DNA of 39,875 bases, taken from the IMG/VR virus record IMGVR_UViG_3300032053_000190, positions 1 through 39,875 of that record; one strand, given 5' to 3'. This DNA is from a virus. Under the pieces are notes generated by a model. That model saw only the letters and a program-made list of their open reading frames with translations. It was not told the DNA's origin and did no database searches. Positions 25,298 through 32,302 of the stretch are shown here, piece after piece (positions within the stretch are counted from its first letter, which is position 1; each line of letters opens with the position of its first letter). The translations under genes and the position numbers were made by a program.

Positions 25298-25858
25298 ATG
25301 AAACGATTTAAGCAATGGTTTATTATGGTTATGCTGATTTCTCTTGTCTGCCTTATCGCTTACGCAAGTGTCGAACTGGGCACAACACAAATTCAATTCA
25401 ATATCCGTTACAGCGCAACGTCTGGGCTTGGAACGATGAATCTATCCAGCAGCAGGGGGGTGAATTTCACGAGCGGGACCGGAGCCAGTCAAGTCAATAC
25501 CGCGTGGGCGGCCACGAGAACTTTAGCCGATGATGTAAATGAAGTGCTCGATGTAAACGACGGCACATTAAAAGATGCCTTCGGTGTCGGCGTTACTCTC
25601 AATAAAATCAAGTTACTCTATATCAAGAACAATGCAACGTGGGCGAATCTGCTTATCGGCGGCGATGCAAATAATGTCGGCCTGTATAGTAGCTCCAGTG
25701 ATATTTTGAAATTGCCGCCTACTGGTGAGCTGCTTTATATCGCACCGGACGTAAACGGACTGAGTGTAGCGGTTGACCCGAACCTGAAAATCGCCCACGA
25801 TGGAACTGGTTCGGCCTCTTTGACTTACGATATAATAATACTGGGCGTGCAACAGTGA
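25298..25858 (+). CDS. Secreted or virion protein with signal peptide, 186 aa
   Basis: AAGGAG lies before the ATG at 25298, so this start is preferred over the in-frame 25280. Residues 1-24 are a signal peptide (hydrophobic core, YASVE boundary). The rest is beta-rich: ELGTTQIQFNIRY, DDVNEVLDVNDGTLKDAFG, KIKLLYIKNNATWANLLIGG and a closing TYDIIILGVQ. The middle resembles small phage receptor-binding or head-decoration proteins, making the signal peptide notable. Confidence 0.55.
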   Translation: MKRFKQWFIMVMLISLVCLIAYASVELGTTQIQFNIRYSATSGLGTMNLSSSRGVNFTSGTGASQVNTAWAATRTLADDVNEVLDVNDGTLKDAFGVGVTLNKIKLLYIKNNATWANLLIGGDANNVGLYSSSSDILKLPPTGELLYIAPDVNGLSVAVDPNLKIAHDGTGSASLTYDIIILGVQQ

Positions 25859-25890
25859 TAACTGAAGTATTATCAAAGGAAACTGAAATC

Positions 25891-26124
25891 ATGGAATCTA
25901 AAGTTTGCGAACATCACAGTGGAATTGACGAGCAATTAAAGGCCTTGCAAATAAGTGATGTAAAACAATGGACTGCGATTGAGAAATTGCAAAATCGACT
26001 GCCTCTTTGGGCGACATTGTTCATATCATTCTTGACGTTCTTGCTCGGAATAAGTCTGTCGAATTATATCAAATGGCAAGCGATATATAGTTTTGCCGGT
26101 TTCTGTAAGTGGCTCTTCGCTTAA
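25891..26124 (+). CDS. Holin-like small membrane protein, 77 aa
   Basis: The ATG at 25891 has AAGG 11 nt upstream; a GTG at 25855 is a longer alternative. Residues ~1-45 are helical and polar (HHSGIDEQLKALQ), followed by one membrane segment (LWATLFISFLTFLLGISLS) and a short aromatic tail. This is the layout of XhlA/holin-like lysis accessories. It is the last gene of the rightward virion operon, where lysis genes often lie. No endolysin is next to it. Confidence 0.5.
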   Translation: MESKVCEHHSGIDEQLKALQISDVKQWTAIEKLQNRLPLWATLFISFLTFLLGISLSNYIKWQAIYSFAGFCKWLFA

Positions 26125-26170
26125 AATGCGACATATAGTTATCGGCGAAAATTGGGGCGTTTAGTTTTTT

Positions 26171-26189
26171 AACCGGCCATAGGCCGGTT
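26171..26189. terminator. Strong GC hairpin after the virion operon
   Basis: AACCGGCC (26171-26178) and GGCCGGTT (26182-26189) form a perfect 8-bp stem with an ATA loop. Six T precede it and no T-run follows on the + strand, so it is not a textbook terminator, but it lies just where rightward transcription should stop. Confidence 0.4.
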
Positions 26190-26273
26190 GCTATAATACT
26201 TGTAATAAGAACGTGGATTGTTATCAGTTAAGCCGAAAAATGGAAATAGTTCTCATTCTCATGCTCTCCTCCG

Positions 26274-26307
26274 TTCGGGCTGTGCTCGTTATGGGCAGCC
26301 CGAATTT
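26274..26307 (+). terminator. Terminator-like hairpin between convergent genes
   Basis: TTCGGGCTG (26274-26282) pairs perfectly with CAGCCCGAA (26296-26304), followed by TTTATC on the + strand. It sits immediately before the end of the minus-strand gene at 26310, i.e. between converging transcripts, and would separate the two operons. Confidence 0.5.
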
Positions 26308-26309
26308 AT

Positions 26310-26699
26310 CTAATTGCGGTTCCTTGCTCTTTGCAAGTCCTTTTCCAACTCATTTTTCATCTTTTCTTTTTCAATTTCTGCCGAATCCTCAGCTTTTTTT
26401 GTTTGTAGTTTTAGGTTTTCATCTTTTTGTTTCTCTATGAGTTCGGCTTGGTGAAGGCGTTTTCTCTTTATCAGTTCCTTTTGCAATGCCTTCTCGTCGT
26501 CTAACTCAGACACTTGCTGTTGCTTTTTTAGTGACAATAACTGTCGTACCTGCGATTCGAGGGTCTGTACCTTTTGTTCCAGTTTACAGATACGGCTTTC
26601 GATTAAATTGCTGGCCGGCTGATTCACGTCCGAGCCTTGAATCCCCGCCGCAAGCAAAAAACCAATCACTGTTATTAAACCTAAGATTCTCGTTTTCAT
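26310..26699 (-). CDS. Secreted coiled-coil protein, 129 aa
   Basis: Minus strand. AGGAAAAG lies before the ATG. Residues 1-22 form a signal peptide (MKTRILGLITVIGFLLAAG). Residues 35-129 are almost entirely charged coiled coil rich in Glu/Lys/Gln, without Pro. It could be a periplasmic spanin-like or superinfection/lysogeny-expressed protein; no family recognised. Being on the opposite strand to nearly all genes suggests expression from the prophage. Confidence 0.5.
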   Translation of the reverse strand: MKTRILGLITVIGFLLAAGIQGSDVNQPASNLIESRICKLEQKVQTLESQVRQLLSLKKQQQVSELDDEKALQKELIKRKRLHQAELIEKQKDENLKLQTKKAEDSAEIEKEKMKNELEKDLQRARNRN

Positions 26700-26719
26700 A
26701 ATACTTTTCCTAAAAAATG

Positions 26720-26911
26720 TTATTTACCCTTTTTTGTTTCGATGCCCTGAGCATCATTTATAGCCTTCATTTTCTCGTCCGCTGAAAGTTTATCAAGCAA
26801 AATCAGACCGGCGGACAGGATGTTTTTCAGACCAAAGACCGGGGCCAAATCCTCTTTGACTAATTTAGCTTTTCCGGTCAAAACAACCGTAGTCGTTTTT
26901 TGTTTGCTCAT
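26720..26911 (-). CDS. Small regulator-like protein, 63 aa
   Basis: Minus strand; the ATG at 26911 is preferred over an upstream non-ATG start at 26929. The start MSKQKTTTVVLTGKAKLV resembles the beta strand of ribbon-helix-helix proteins, followed by two helices (KEDLAPVFGLKNILSAGL and LLDKLSADEKMKAI). It faces the promoter region at 27.0 kb and may bind it, as a lysogeny or copy-control repressor. Sequence evidence is the fold pattern only. Confidence 0.5.
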   Translation of the reverse strand: MSKQKTTTVVLTGKAKLVKEDLAPVFGLKNILSAGLILLDKLSADEKMKAINDAQGIETKKGK

Positions 26912-27012
26912 GGTTATTAAATTTAGCAAGTTTTTTTATTTCCGCAAGTCTTTATGCCACAAATATTTACATTCAATAAGTTAGATATTTTTATTTATTA
27001 TCAATATTTTTA

Positions 27013-27041
27013 TTGACATTTGCCGATGATTCTTTTAAAAT
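27013..27041 (+). promoter_or_regulatory. Strong sigma70-type promoter
   Basis: A perfect TTGACA at 27013-27018 and TAAAAT at 27036-27041 are separated by exactly 17 bases in an AT-rich divergent region. Transcription would start near 27048 and run rightward toward the zinc protein and integrase. AT-rich sequence upstream (26930-27010) includes a weaker candidate promoter for the minus-strand genes. Confidence 0.75.
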
Positions 27042-27072
27042 AACACCATGATAATTTAATAAGGTGATACTT

Positions 27073-27264
27073 ATGTTGGTTCGGTACGCAAAATCAATCA
27101 GAAACATATCAACAGTATATAAAGCCTGTTCTCCGTCCAAACCTAAAGTCGTACCGGACCCTAAGTCTAAACGAGAGCAGGCTTTTTTCTTTTGGATTAT
27201 TATGAGGACTTCCTTGCCCGAACTGGCAGGGGGGTTTGTCATGTTGCCCATATTAACATTCTAA
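27073..27264 (+). CDS. Possible leader peptide/small ORF, 63 aa
   Basis: The ATG at 27073 has AAGGTG 6 nt upstream and lies ~25 bases after the predicted start of transcription. The frame runs through the leader hairpin at 27121-27188, so translation would disrupt it, as in attenuation. The product (starts MLVRYAKSIRN) has no recognisable domain. The ribosome site is convincing, the protein less so. Confidence 0.4.
   Translation: MLVRYAKSIRNISTVYKACSPSKPKVVPDPKSKREQAFFFWIIMRTSLPELAGGFVMLPILTF
27121..27192 (+). terminator. Leader terminator/attenuator
   Basis: AAAGCCTGTTCTC (27121-27133) pairs with GAGAGCAGGCTTT (27173-27185; one G.T), followed by a long T-rich run to 27192. The 39-base loop contains a further GTCC/GGAC stem. 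Placed about 75-140 bases after the promoter, it would release a ~140-nt transcript unless read through. It is either an attenuator controlling integrase expression or the end of a small RNA. Confidence 0.7.
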
Positions 27265-27284
27265 AAAGATAAGTCAATAAAAAA

Positions 27285-27644
27285 ATGCAAAGAATTATTC
27301 CAATAAGTTTTCGTAAATTATACGACCGATGCCTGAGCGGCAAGGCGGGGCCCCGGCAAGCAATTAAGATGCAATGTGTCGAATGTACCTATTACGACCG
27401 GAACGAAGTAACGAATTGCACTGATACTGGCTGCCCACTTTATAACTATCGTCCTTATTCGGGCATTAAAAGACAAGGTAGACGTTCTACAATCACCAAA
27501 AACATAGTAGGGACTACGGAAAATCAAGCAAACATACGCCAAAAGGCTTTAGCTAATGATAATTACTCGGAGAGGTCAAAATCGAAAATAGCCAGCTTTT
27601 ACGCATTGCCCATTGCGATAATCGCAGGGAAGCGGGGCTGGTAG
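27285..27644 (+). CDS. Zinc-binding conserved phage protein, 119 aa
   Basis: It carries PISFRKLYDRCLSGKAGPR, then AIKMQCVECTYYDRNEVTNC, then CPLYNYRPY: an arrangement (C-x2-C ... C ... C-P-L-x2-YRPY) seen in a small zinc protein common in phages and prophages. The C-terminal 45 residues are basic and disordered. It lies between the early promoter and the integrase, so it may be a DNA-binding regulator. There is no clear ribosome site before 27285. Confidence 0.6.
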   Translation: MQRIIPISFRKLYDRCLSGKAGPRQAIKMQCVECTYYDRNEVTNCTDTGCPLYNYRPYSGIKRQGRRSTITKNIVGTTENQANIRQKALANDNYSERSKSKIASFYALPIAIIAGKRGW

Positions 27645-27759
27645 AAAAATAGCTCTTTTACAATTTTAGGAACGGAAGACCATTGATAGAAACTCGCCTT
27701 CGATATATACTGGCGGCTAAAGCAGCAGCCGTCAGACGAAAAGGAAAGGAAGGTGAGTT

Positions 27760-28695
27760 ATGGAAAAAGCACAACTGACGGTCAGTCAATTATTCAGTTT
27801 GTATTTGTCCAGAAGCGATTTAAGACCTGCAACTATTGAGATTTACGGCAGGGCGGTCAGGTGGTTTACTGAACTTTTTGGCGATACTTTGCAAGTCAGA
27901 TATTCAACTTTTGACGATTTCAAGTCTTGGCTTGCTAAAGGACGTTCAAAGAGTGCGGCAAATTCATATCTGCGGGCGTTAAAGTCTTTTTATTCTTGGC
28001 TGTATAAATCAGGACATATTACCGAAAACCCCCTGAGCCAGATAAATTTGTATGTAGTTGGCGAAAGGGCGGTAACGGTTTATACGGCTTCAGAGATAGA
28101 AAGAATCCTTGCTGTATGCAACCTTAGATGGCAGGTAATTGTTTGTTTGGGTTTATGCTCAATGCGGCGGTCAGAGATTTTGAATCTTGTTATCAGTGAC
28201 ATCGACTATTCAAACAACTTGATTAAGATACAGCCAAAACAAGAATCCGAAGGAATCTGGGCGTGGGAAATCAAGAATCACGCTGAGGCCTTTATCGGCA
28301 TCCCAGAATCAGTAGCCGCCTTGATGATAAAACTACAGGAGAATCTGCCGCCCAAGCAACCATACTTAGTTATCCCGCCACAACGATATGAGTATCTTGT
28401 TCAACAACAAAAGGATAACAAACTACCGGACCCGCACCGATTAGAGCCTTTTGGCAATTTTACGAGACGGTATCGAGCGATTCTAAAACGAGCTAAGGTC
28501 TTGCCAAAAAGATTTCACGACTTACGGTCAACTTTCGCAACGGACAAATATCAGGAAGGTTACGACATAAGACGGATTCAGTATTTACTGAGACACTCAA
28601 GCATAAGTACTACAGCACGATATTTGGAACGTCTGGAAGTCAAAGAACTGGCCGCAAAGTCAGCCAAAACCTTCAAATATATTATCTCGGCTTAG
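27760..28695 (+). CDS. int: Tyrosine recombinase (phage integrase)
   Basis: A 311-aa protein with all catalytic residues in order: R136 (MRRSE), K172, H253-x2-R256 (HDLR), H279 (LRHSS) and nucleophile Y288. Residues 5-95 form the SAM-like core-binding domain. It mediates integration and excision of the phage at an attachment site. A strong AAGGTGAG site precedes the ATG. The preceding 115 bases (27645-27759) hold no gene, only a 7-bp hairpin at GGCGGCT/AGCCGTC near 27712-27733. The attachment site is probably in the non-coding 28.7-29.5 kb, not identified. Confidence 0.9.
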   Translation: MEKAQLTVSQLFSLYLSRSDLRPATIEIYGRAVRWFTELFGDTLQVRYSTFDDFKSWLAKGRSKSAANSYLRALKSFYSWLYKSGHITENPLSQINLYVVGERAVTVYTASEIERILAVCNLRWQVIVCLGLCSMRRSEILNLVISDIDYSNNLIKIQPKQESEGIWAWEIKNHAEAFIGIPESVAALMIKLQENLPPKQPYLVIPPQRYEYLVQQQKDNKLPDPHRLEPFGNFTRRYRAILKRAKVLPKRFHDLRSTFATDKYQEGYDIRRIQYLLRHSSISTTARYLERLEVKELAAKSAKTFKYIISA

Positions 28696-28831
28696 CCCTA
28701 TAATATATGGCTTCGGACGAGTCACAGGACGGTTTTTGAAATTATCAGACTGGCGGTTGCTGCTTTTAATAATTGGCCGGCGGTGCCGTGATACCCGTTG
28801 GCCGCACTAAATCTCCCTCTCCTTTTCGAAA

Positions 28832-28883
28832 GCTAACAGCGAACAAATCTTTTCTCCTCAATGTATAGCAATTCGCTGTTAGC
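28832..28883. repeat. 12-bp perfect inverted repeat after integrase
   Basis: GCTAACAGCGAA (28832-28843) and TTCGCTGTTAGC (28872-28883) are exact complements separated by 28 bases, followed by an AT-rich run with six T. It may be the integrase terminator, or arm-type/excisionase binding near attP. The 136 bases between the integrase stop and this repeat show no gene. Confidence 0.6.
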
Positions 28884-28904
28884 GCAATCATATTTTTTAT
28901 CAAT

Positions 28905-29048
28905 GGTCTTAGGCATTGCGGCGGCGTGGTAGCCGGACAATGCGATAGAGATTTTGATTGCCAGAGACGAAAGGCGAAATAGAAATCAAAATGGCCTACG
29001 CGGTTGATTGCAGACCAACTGCCCGCAATGCTTTTTATAAAATAGACC
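28905..29048 (+). ncRNA. tRNA-like structured RNA element A
   Basis: Closing stem: GCATTGCGG (28913-28921) with CCGCAATGC (29023-29031), 9 bp, extended outside by GGTCT (28905-28909) with AGACC (29044-29048). One base inside is a D-arm-like hairpin GGC-GTGGTA-GCC (28923-28934), alternatively a 9-bp stem with 28993-29001. A 9-bp arm pairs ATTTTGATT (28951-28959) with AATCAAAAT (28984-28992). Hairpin GCAG-ACCAA-CTGC (29010-29022) abuts the closing stem. A T-run follows. The same architecture is repeated in element B and, in reduced form, near 501-539. No matching known RNA family. Confidence 0.6.
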
Positions 29049-29180
29049 GGCGGCGATGTACCTATCATCGTGGCGGGATTATTGAGGTCAACCACAACAA
29101 CGTATTTTCGATAGGTGATTATACGTTCTTTGTGGCGGGTTACTGTTTCAGTAGAAACGGAAATAATCCTGCCCGCTGGT

Positions 29181-29298
29181 TTGTCCGCATAGAGAAGTGG
29201 GTATCTCTGGCAGGCCTGCCCGCAAGGGTTGAAAGCGACGGTTGCAAGTAACCAACATAAGGCTCTTGCAGTATTGGTTCGATTCCAATGGCGGACAA
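29181..29298 (+). ncRNA. tRNA-like element C: acceptor, D-arm and T-arm but no anticodon arm
   Basis: TTGTCCGC (29181-29188) pairs perfectly with GCGGACAA (29291-29298). After two bases comes a 5-bp D-arm AGAGA-AGTGGGTA-TCTCT (29191-29208) with the GG of tRNA D-loops. The T-arm ATTGG-TTCGATT-CCAAT (29273-29289) is perfect and one base from the acceptor strand. The 64 bases between D-arm and T-arm hold a GGCA-GGCC-TGCC hairpin and a 9-bp arm (29222-29230 with 29261-29269), but no 7-base anticodon loop on a 5-bp stem. It is a decayed tRNA, a tRNA mimic or part of the attachment site. Confidence 0.55.
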
Positions 29299-29315
29299 TT
29301 TGAAAAATTAATAAG

Positions 29316-29451
29316 GCATTGCGGTGGCACGGTAGCCTGACAAGTGGTTCGATTCCACCTGTTTTAATTGGACACTTGGTTGCTCTTGCGAAAGGTTGAA
29401 ACGTCGTAACTGGATTGTTGTTGCAGACCAACTGCCCGCAATGCTTTTTAT
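29316..29451 (+). ncRNA. tRNA-like structured RNA element B
   Basis: Closing stem GCATTGCGG (29316-29324) with CCGCAATGC (29436-29444). D-arm-like hairpin GGC-ACGGTA-GCC (29326-29337). A variable arm includes CAAGTG (29341-29346) with CACTTG (29373-29378) and a T-arm-like GTGG-TTCGATT-CCAC inside it. Hairpin GCAG-ACCAA-CTGC (29423-29435) abuts the closing stem, and TTTTTAT follows. The arm sequences differ from element A while pairing is kept, which suggests selection on structure. No gene between 29452 and 29536; the tract after B (AGACCGGCGGCG at 29458-29469) also follows element A. Confidence 0.6.
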
Positions 29452-29536
29452 AAGTTTAGACCGGCGGCGGCTGTAGCAGGACATTCGTGGCTTGCATATA
29501 TCATTAAGTCCAAACTGCCGGTTTTTGAGGTGAAAA

Positions 29537-29620
29537 ATGAAATACCTAAAAGCAATAATCGCAGCAATATTAACCGTGTTTAAGTGGGACATTATCGATT
29601 GTCCCTGGGTGAAAAAATGA
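29537..29620 (+). CDS. 27-aa hydrophobic peptide
   Basis: The ATG at 29537 follows GAGGTG at 6-nt spacing and ends in an ATGA overlap with the next gene. Product MKYLKAIIAAILTVFKWD plus 9 residues: a short membrane-seeking N-terminus and a CPWVKK tail. It could be a small membrane peptide or only a leader that couples translation of the next gene. Confidence 0.5.
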   Translation: MKYLKAIIAAILTVFKWDIIDCPWVKK

Positions 29621-29793
29621 TATTCCAAAATGAAAATCTGGCTTGGTGGAAGGCGTACTTGGTTTTTTTGAAAAACGCCGCCCGCAACATGAAGGATGAA
29701 GTCTGGCGACAAGTAACGTGGCAAGATATTAGATACGCTTGCAGACAAATAGAAAAATTGGAGCGGCAGATTTTAGGGCCGAAGGTGAAATAA
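29617..29793 (+). CDS. Hypothetical helical protein, 58 aa
   Basis: It starts by ATGA overlap with the 27-aa frame (29617). Product begins MIFQNENLAWWKAYLVFLK and continues with a basic helix (DIRYACRQIEKLERQI). No family recognised. Its end overlaps the following ATG. It is the first gene of the replication operon. Confidence 0.55.
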   Translation: MIFQNENLAWWKAYLVFLKNAARNMKDEVWRQVTWQDIRYACRQIEKLERQILGPKVK

Positions 29794-30140
29794 TGCAAAC
29801 TCTTTTTGACATTCCAGCAACACATACAGTAGACCCGATAACATCTTTTGTAGCTGAGGATAAGATAAGCAAAAGCGGCAAAAGGCAGGCGCATATAAAG
29901 ACCGTTATTGACGTCCTTGAAAAATGTCCTGAGCTTACCTACTCCGAAATTGCTGTCCGTTGCGGTTTGTCTGATATGCAGGTTGAGCGGCGGCTATGCG
30001 ATTTGAAAAAGACAGGGATTGTAAAAGTTGCGGCGGAGCGTATTTGCTCAATCAAGAAAAGCTTATGCAGCACTTATTATTTAAGGAAGGCCCCTGCCCT
30101 TTACCGTATTAACCAGACAAACCTTTTGTGGAATCAGTAA
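29793..30140 (+). CDS. Winged-helix DNA-binding protein, 115 aa
   Basis: AAGGTG precedes the ATG at 29793, so this is preferred over 29739. Residues 30-85 show a winged-helix pattern: KRQAHIKTVIDVLEKCPELT, YSEIAVRCGLSDMQVERRLCDLKKTGIV (recognition helix then wing). It may regulate the early operon or assist replication. Confidence 0.65.
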   Translation: MQTLFDIPATHTVDPITSFVAEDKISKSGKRQAHIKTVIDVLEKCPELTYSEIAVRCGLSDMQVERRLCDLKKTGIVKVAAERICSIKKSLCSTYYLRKAPALYRINQTNLLWNQ

Positions 30141-30141
30141 A

Positions 30142-30357
30142 ATGATGAAAAAGGAAGTAAATATCGAAATGATATTGTCTCAGGGGCATTGGGATTACGA
30201 AAACTTTACACAGAGATTAACAACTAAACAATGGAGAATTTTATTATTGAACAAAAAAGATACGCTAATTTTCAATGGTCGCTTACGACAATTAAAAGCT
30301 AAAAACCTCGGAGCTGGCGTTTACGAAATAAGCAAAGAACCACTAAAAGGAGAATGA
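30142..30357 (+). CDS. Hypothetical protein, 71 aa
   Basis: A small mixed-charge protein (starts MMKKEVNIEMILSQGHWDY), with no ribosome site of its own; the start is one base after the previous stop. It ends one base before the ATPase gene with AGGAG inside its last codons. Operon position suggests a replication or recombination accessory. No family recognised. Confidence 0.55.
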   Translation: MMKKEVNIEMILSQGHWDYENFTQRLTTKQWRILLLNKKDTLIFNGRLRQLKAKNLGAGVYEISKEPLKGE

Positions 30358-30358
30358 G

Positions 30359-32302
30359 ATGAATATAACACTTAACAAACTAACAATCGCAAATTTCAAA
30401 GGCATCAAATCTCTTGCGTTGGATTTTGCAGGTGAAAACGCAGTAATTGCCGCTGAGAACGGCATAGGCAAGACAACTGTGTTTGACGCTTTTCTCTATC
30501 TTTTATTTGGCAAGGATAGCACCGGGCGCAAGGACTTTGAGTTACGGCCGCTCGATAAAAACAACCAGTTGATAAAAGGTTTGGTCCTGGCCGTCGAAGG
30601 TGAGATTGATTTTGATAGCAGGATTCATACCCTGCGAAAAGAGCAGCACGAGAAAATTGTCAAGGGCCAGATTAAAAGCTACGAGACTTTATGTTACATC
30701 GACGAGGTGCCTAAAAAGGTGGGTGAATTTGATGTTTTTATCTCGTCGATAATATCCGAAGATACCTTCCGGCTGCTGACTGACCTATACTTTTTCAATT
30801 CAAAGCAGTTCGGCTGGACCAAACGGCGATCCATACTTCTCGATATTGCCGGAGAAATCGGAACACCGGGGGGCTTTGATAATTTGATTGCCGATTTGAA
30901 TGGCCGCTCTATCGATGAATATAAGCAGGTTTTGGCCGAGCAGAAAAAACGCCACGTTAAGGAAAGGGACGAAATCGGGCCCCGGGTAGATGAGATTCAG
31001 CACAATCTTGATGAGTACGCGGGGGCTGATAATGCTGCTATCGAAAATCAAAGACAGATAATCAAAACTGAGATACAGCTTTTAGATTCACAGCGGCAGG
31101 ATTTGCTTGACCAAGAACAGGAACGGCAGGGCAAAATTGACAAACTCAATCAACTCAAAGCCGACCGGATTCAGAGGGAGGCAGAATTGAAAAGTGACAC
31201 CTCTGCTATGCAAGCCTTGTTCGACGAGAAGACCCAAATCTCAACAGACATATCCAGCAAGCGGCAATCCATAGCAAAAATGGTTAGTGACCTTGAAACT
31301 AAGCAGTCCGAATTATCCGGCAAGAAAAATATGCTCGCCAATTTTATGAGCCAACTTGATTCTGTTCGCAAAGATTATAATTCAATAAGTGAAACCACTA
31401 TTGAGACAAACTGTTATGCTTGCGGTCAAAAACTACCCGCCGACAAACTAACTGAGAACCACGAAAAACAAAAAGCAATGCTGGCGGAAATCACCAAGAG
31501 GGGAAATGACATTAAAAAAAGTGTCGATGCGTGCAAAAAAATAATCGAAGGTATTGAGACCGAACTTAGAGAGCAGACAGAAAAAACAGAACAATTTAGA
31601 AAAGATTTTGAAAAGGAATATTTTCACTTGGCACAGAGAGATGCCGAAATCGATAAGGCTCTTAAAAATCGACCGGCCCCGGACTTTACGATAGACCTCA
31701 AATGGACGCAACTTACCTCTGAGATTGTCAAGGCTCAGGACAGTATCGGCCCTTCTATTTCCGAGCAGTTACAAACGATAGAACTTGAGCGGTCAAGCAA
31801 GCAGGAAGCACTTAACCAGCTTAACAACGCTCTTGCCCAGGTTGACCGACTGAAAAAAGACGCAGCCCGAATCAAAGAACTTGAGCGCAACGAAAAGGAC
31901 CTATCACAAAAGATAACAGACATCGACCGACAACTTGCAGACATCGATAATTTTAAGGCAGCACAAAGCGAATTGATAGAAGAATCAGTCAATAAGAAAT
32001 TCAAATATGTCAACTTTAAGCTGTTTAATAACTTACTCAACGGCGGCTCAGAGGATTGCTGCGAGGCTACTTACAACGGCGTGCCCTGGCTGGACCTAAG
32101 CACAGGCCAGCAGATAGTTTGCGGTATCGATATCGTGAATGTCCTGTCGGGGCACTATGGTTTGTCGGTCCCATTGTTTATCGACCATTCCGAAAGTCTA
32201 ACTCTACCTATTGAAGCCAAAAGTCAAACAATATGCCTTAAGGCGGTCAAAGGAATAAAGAAACTCACAGTAAAAACGGAAGGAGAATTAGCCCATGTCT
32301 GA
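30359..32302 (+). CDS. Rad50/SMC-like ATPase with zinc hook
   Basis: A 647-aa protein. Walker A ENGIGKTT at residues 33-40; long coiled coils ~190-345 and ~365-545 flank a zinc hook CYACGQ (C352, C355). ABC signature LSTGQQ at 580-585; Walker B VPLFIDHSES at 604-613, with His-Ser in place of the usual Asp-Glu/Asn. Such proteins process DNA ends with a nuclease partner. No SbcD-like nuclease is adjacent, but RecT and an MBL-fold hydrolase follow. GGAG lies upstream and the end overlaps RecT by 8 bases. Confidence 0.82.
   Translation: MNITLNKLTIANFKGIKSLALDFAGENAVIAAENGIGKTTVFDAFLYLLFGKDSTGRKDFELRPLDKNNQLIKGLVLAVEGEIDFDSRIHTLRKEQHEKIVKGQIKSYETLCYIDEVPKKVGEFDVFISSIISEDTFRLLTDLYFFNSKQFGWTKRRSILLDIAGEIGTPGGFDNLIADLNGRSIDEYKQVLAEQKKRHVKERDEIGPRVDEIQHNLDEYAGADNAAIENQRQIIKTEIQLLDSQRQDLLDQEQERQGKIDKLNQLKADRIQREAELKSDTSAMQALFDEKTQISTDISSKRQSIAKMVSDLETKQSELSGKKNMLANFMSQLDSVRKDYNSISETTIETNCYACGQKLPADKLTENHEKQKAMLAEITKRGNDIKKSVDACKKIIEGIETELREQTEKTEQFRKDFEKEYFHLAQRDAEIDKALKNRPAPDFTIDLKWTQLTSEIVKAQDSIGPSISEQLQTIELERSSKQEALNQLNNALAQVDRLKKDAARIKELERNEKDLSQKITDIDRQLADIDNFKAAQSELIEESVNKKFKYVNFKLFNNLLNGGSEDCCEATYNGVPWLDLSTGQQIVCGIDIVNVLSGHYGLSVPLFIDHSESLTLPIEAKSQTICLKAVKGIKKLTVKTEGELAHV

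Noticed and set aside
26991-27251. 86-aa minus-strand frame over the promoter region
   Set aside because: It lies opposite a strong promoter and terminator, without a ribosome site.
28958-29251. 97-aa + strand frame between elements A and C
   Set aside because: It starts without ATG or ribosome site inside element A and overlaps element C; no protein-like domain was seen.
29313-29372. A normal tRNA gene using the TTCGATT loop inside element B
   Set aside because: The fifth T-stem pair fails, and there is no acceptor partner for the bases after it.
28766-29431. 221-aa open frame on the minus strand over the RNA elements
   Set aside because: It runs antisense to the stem-loop elements, has no ribosome site, and its short repeated peptides (such as KSIAGSWSA) come from the repeated RNA elements read backwards.
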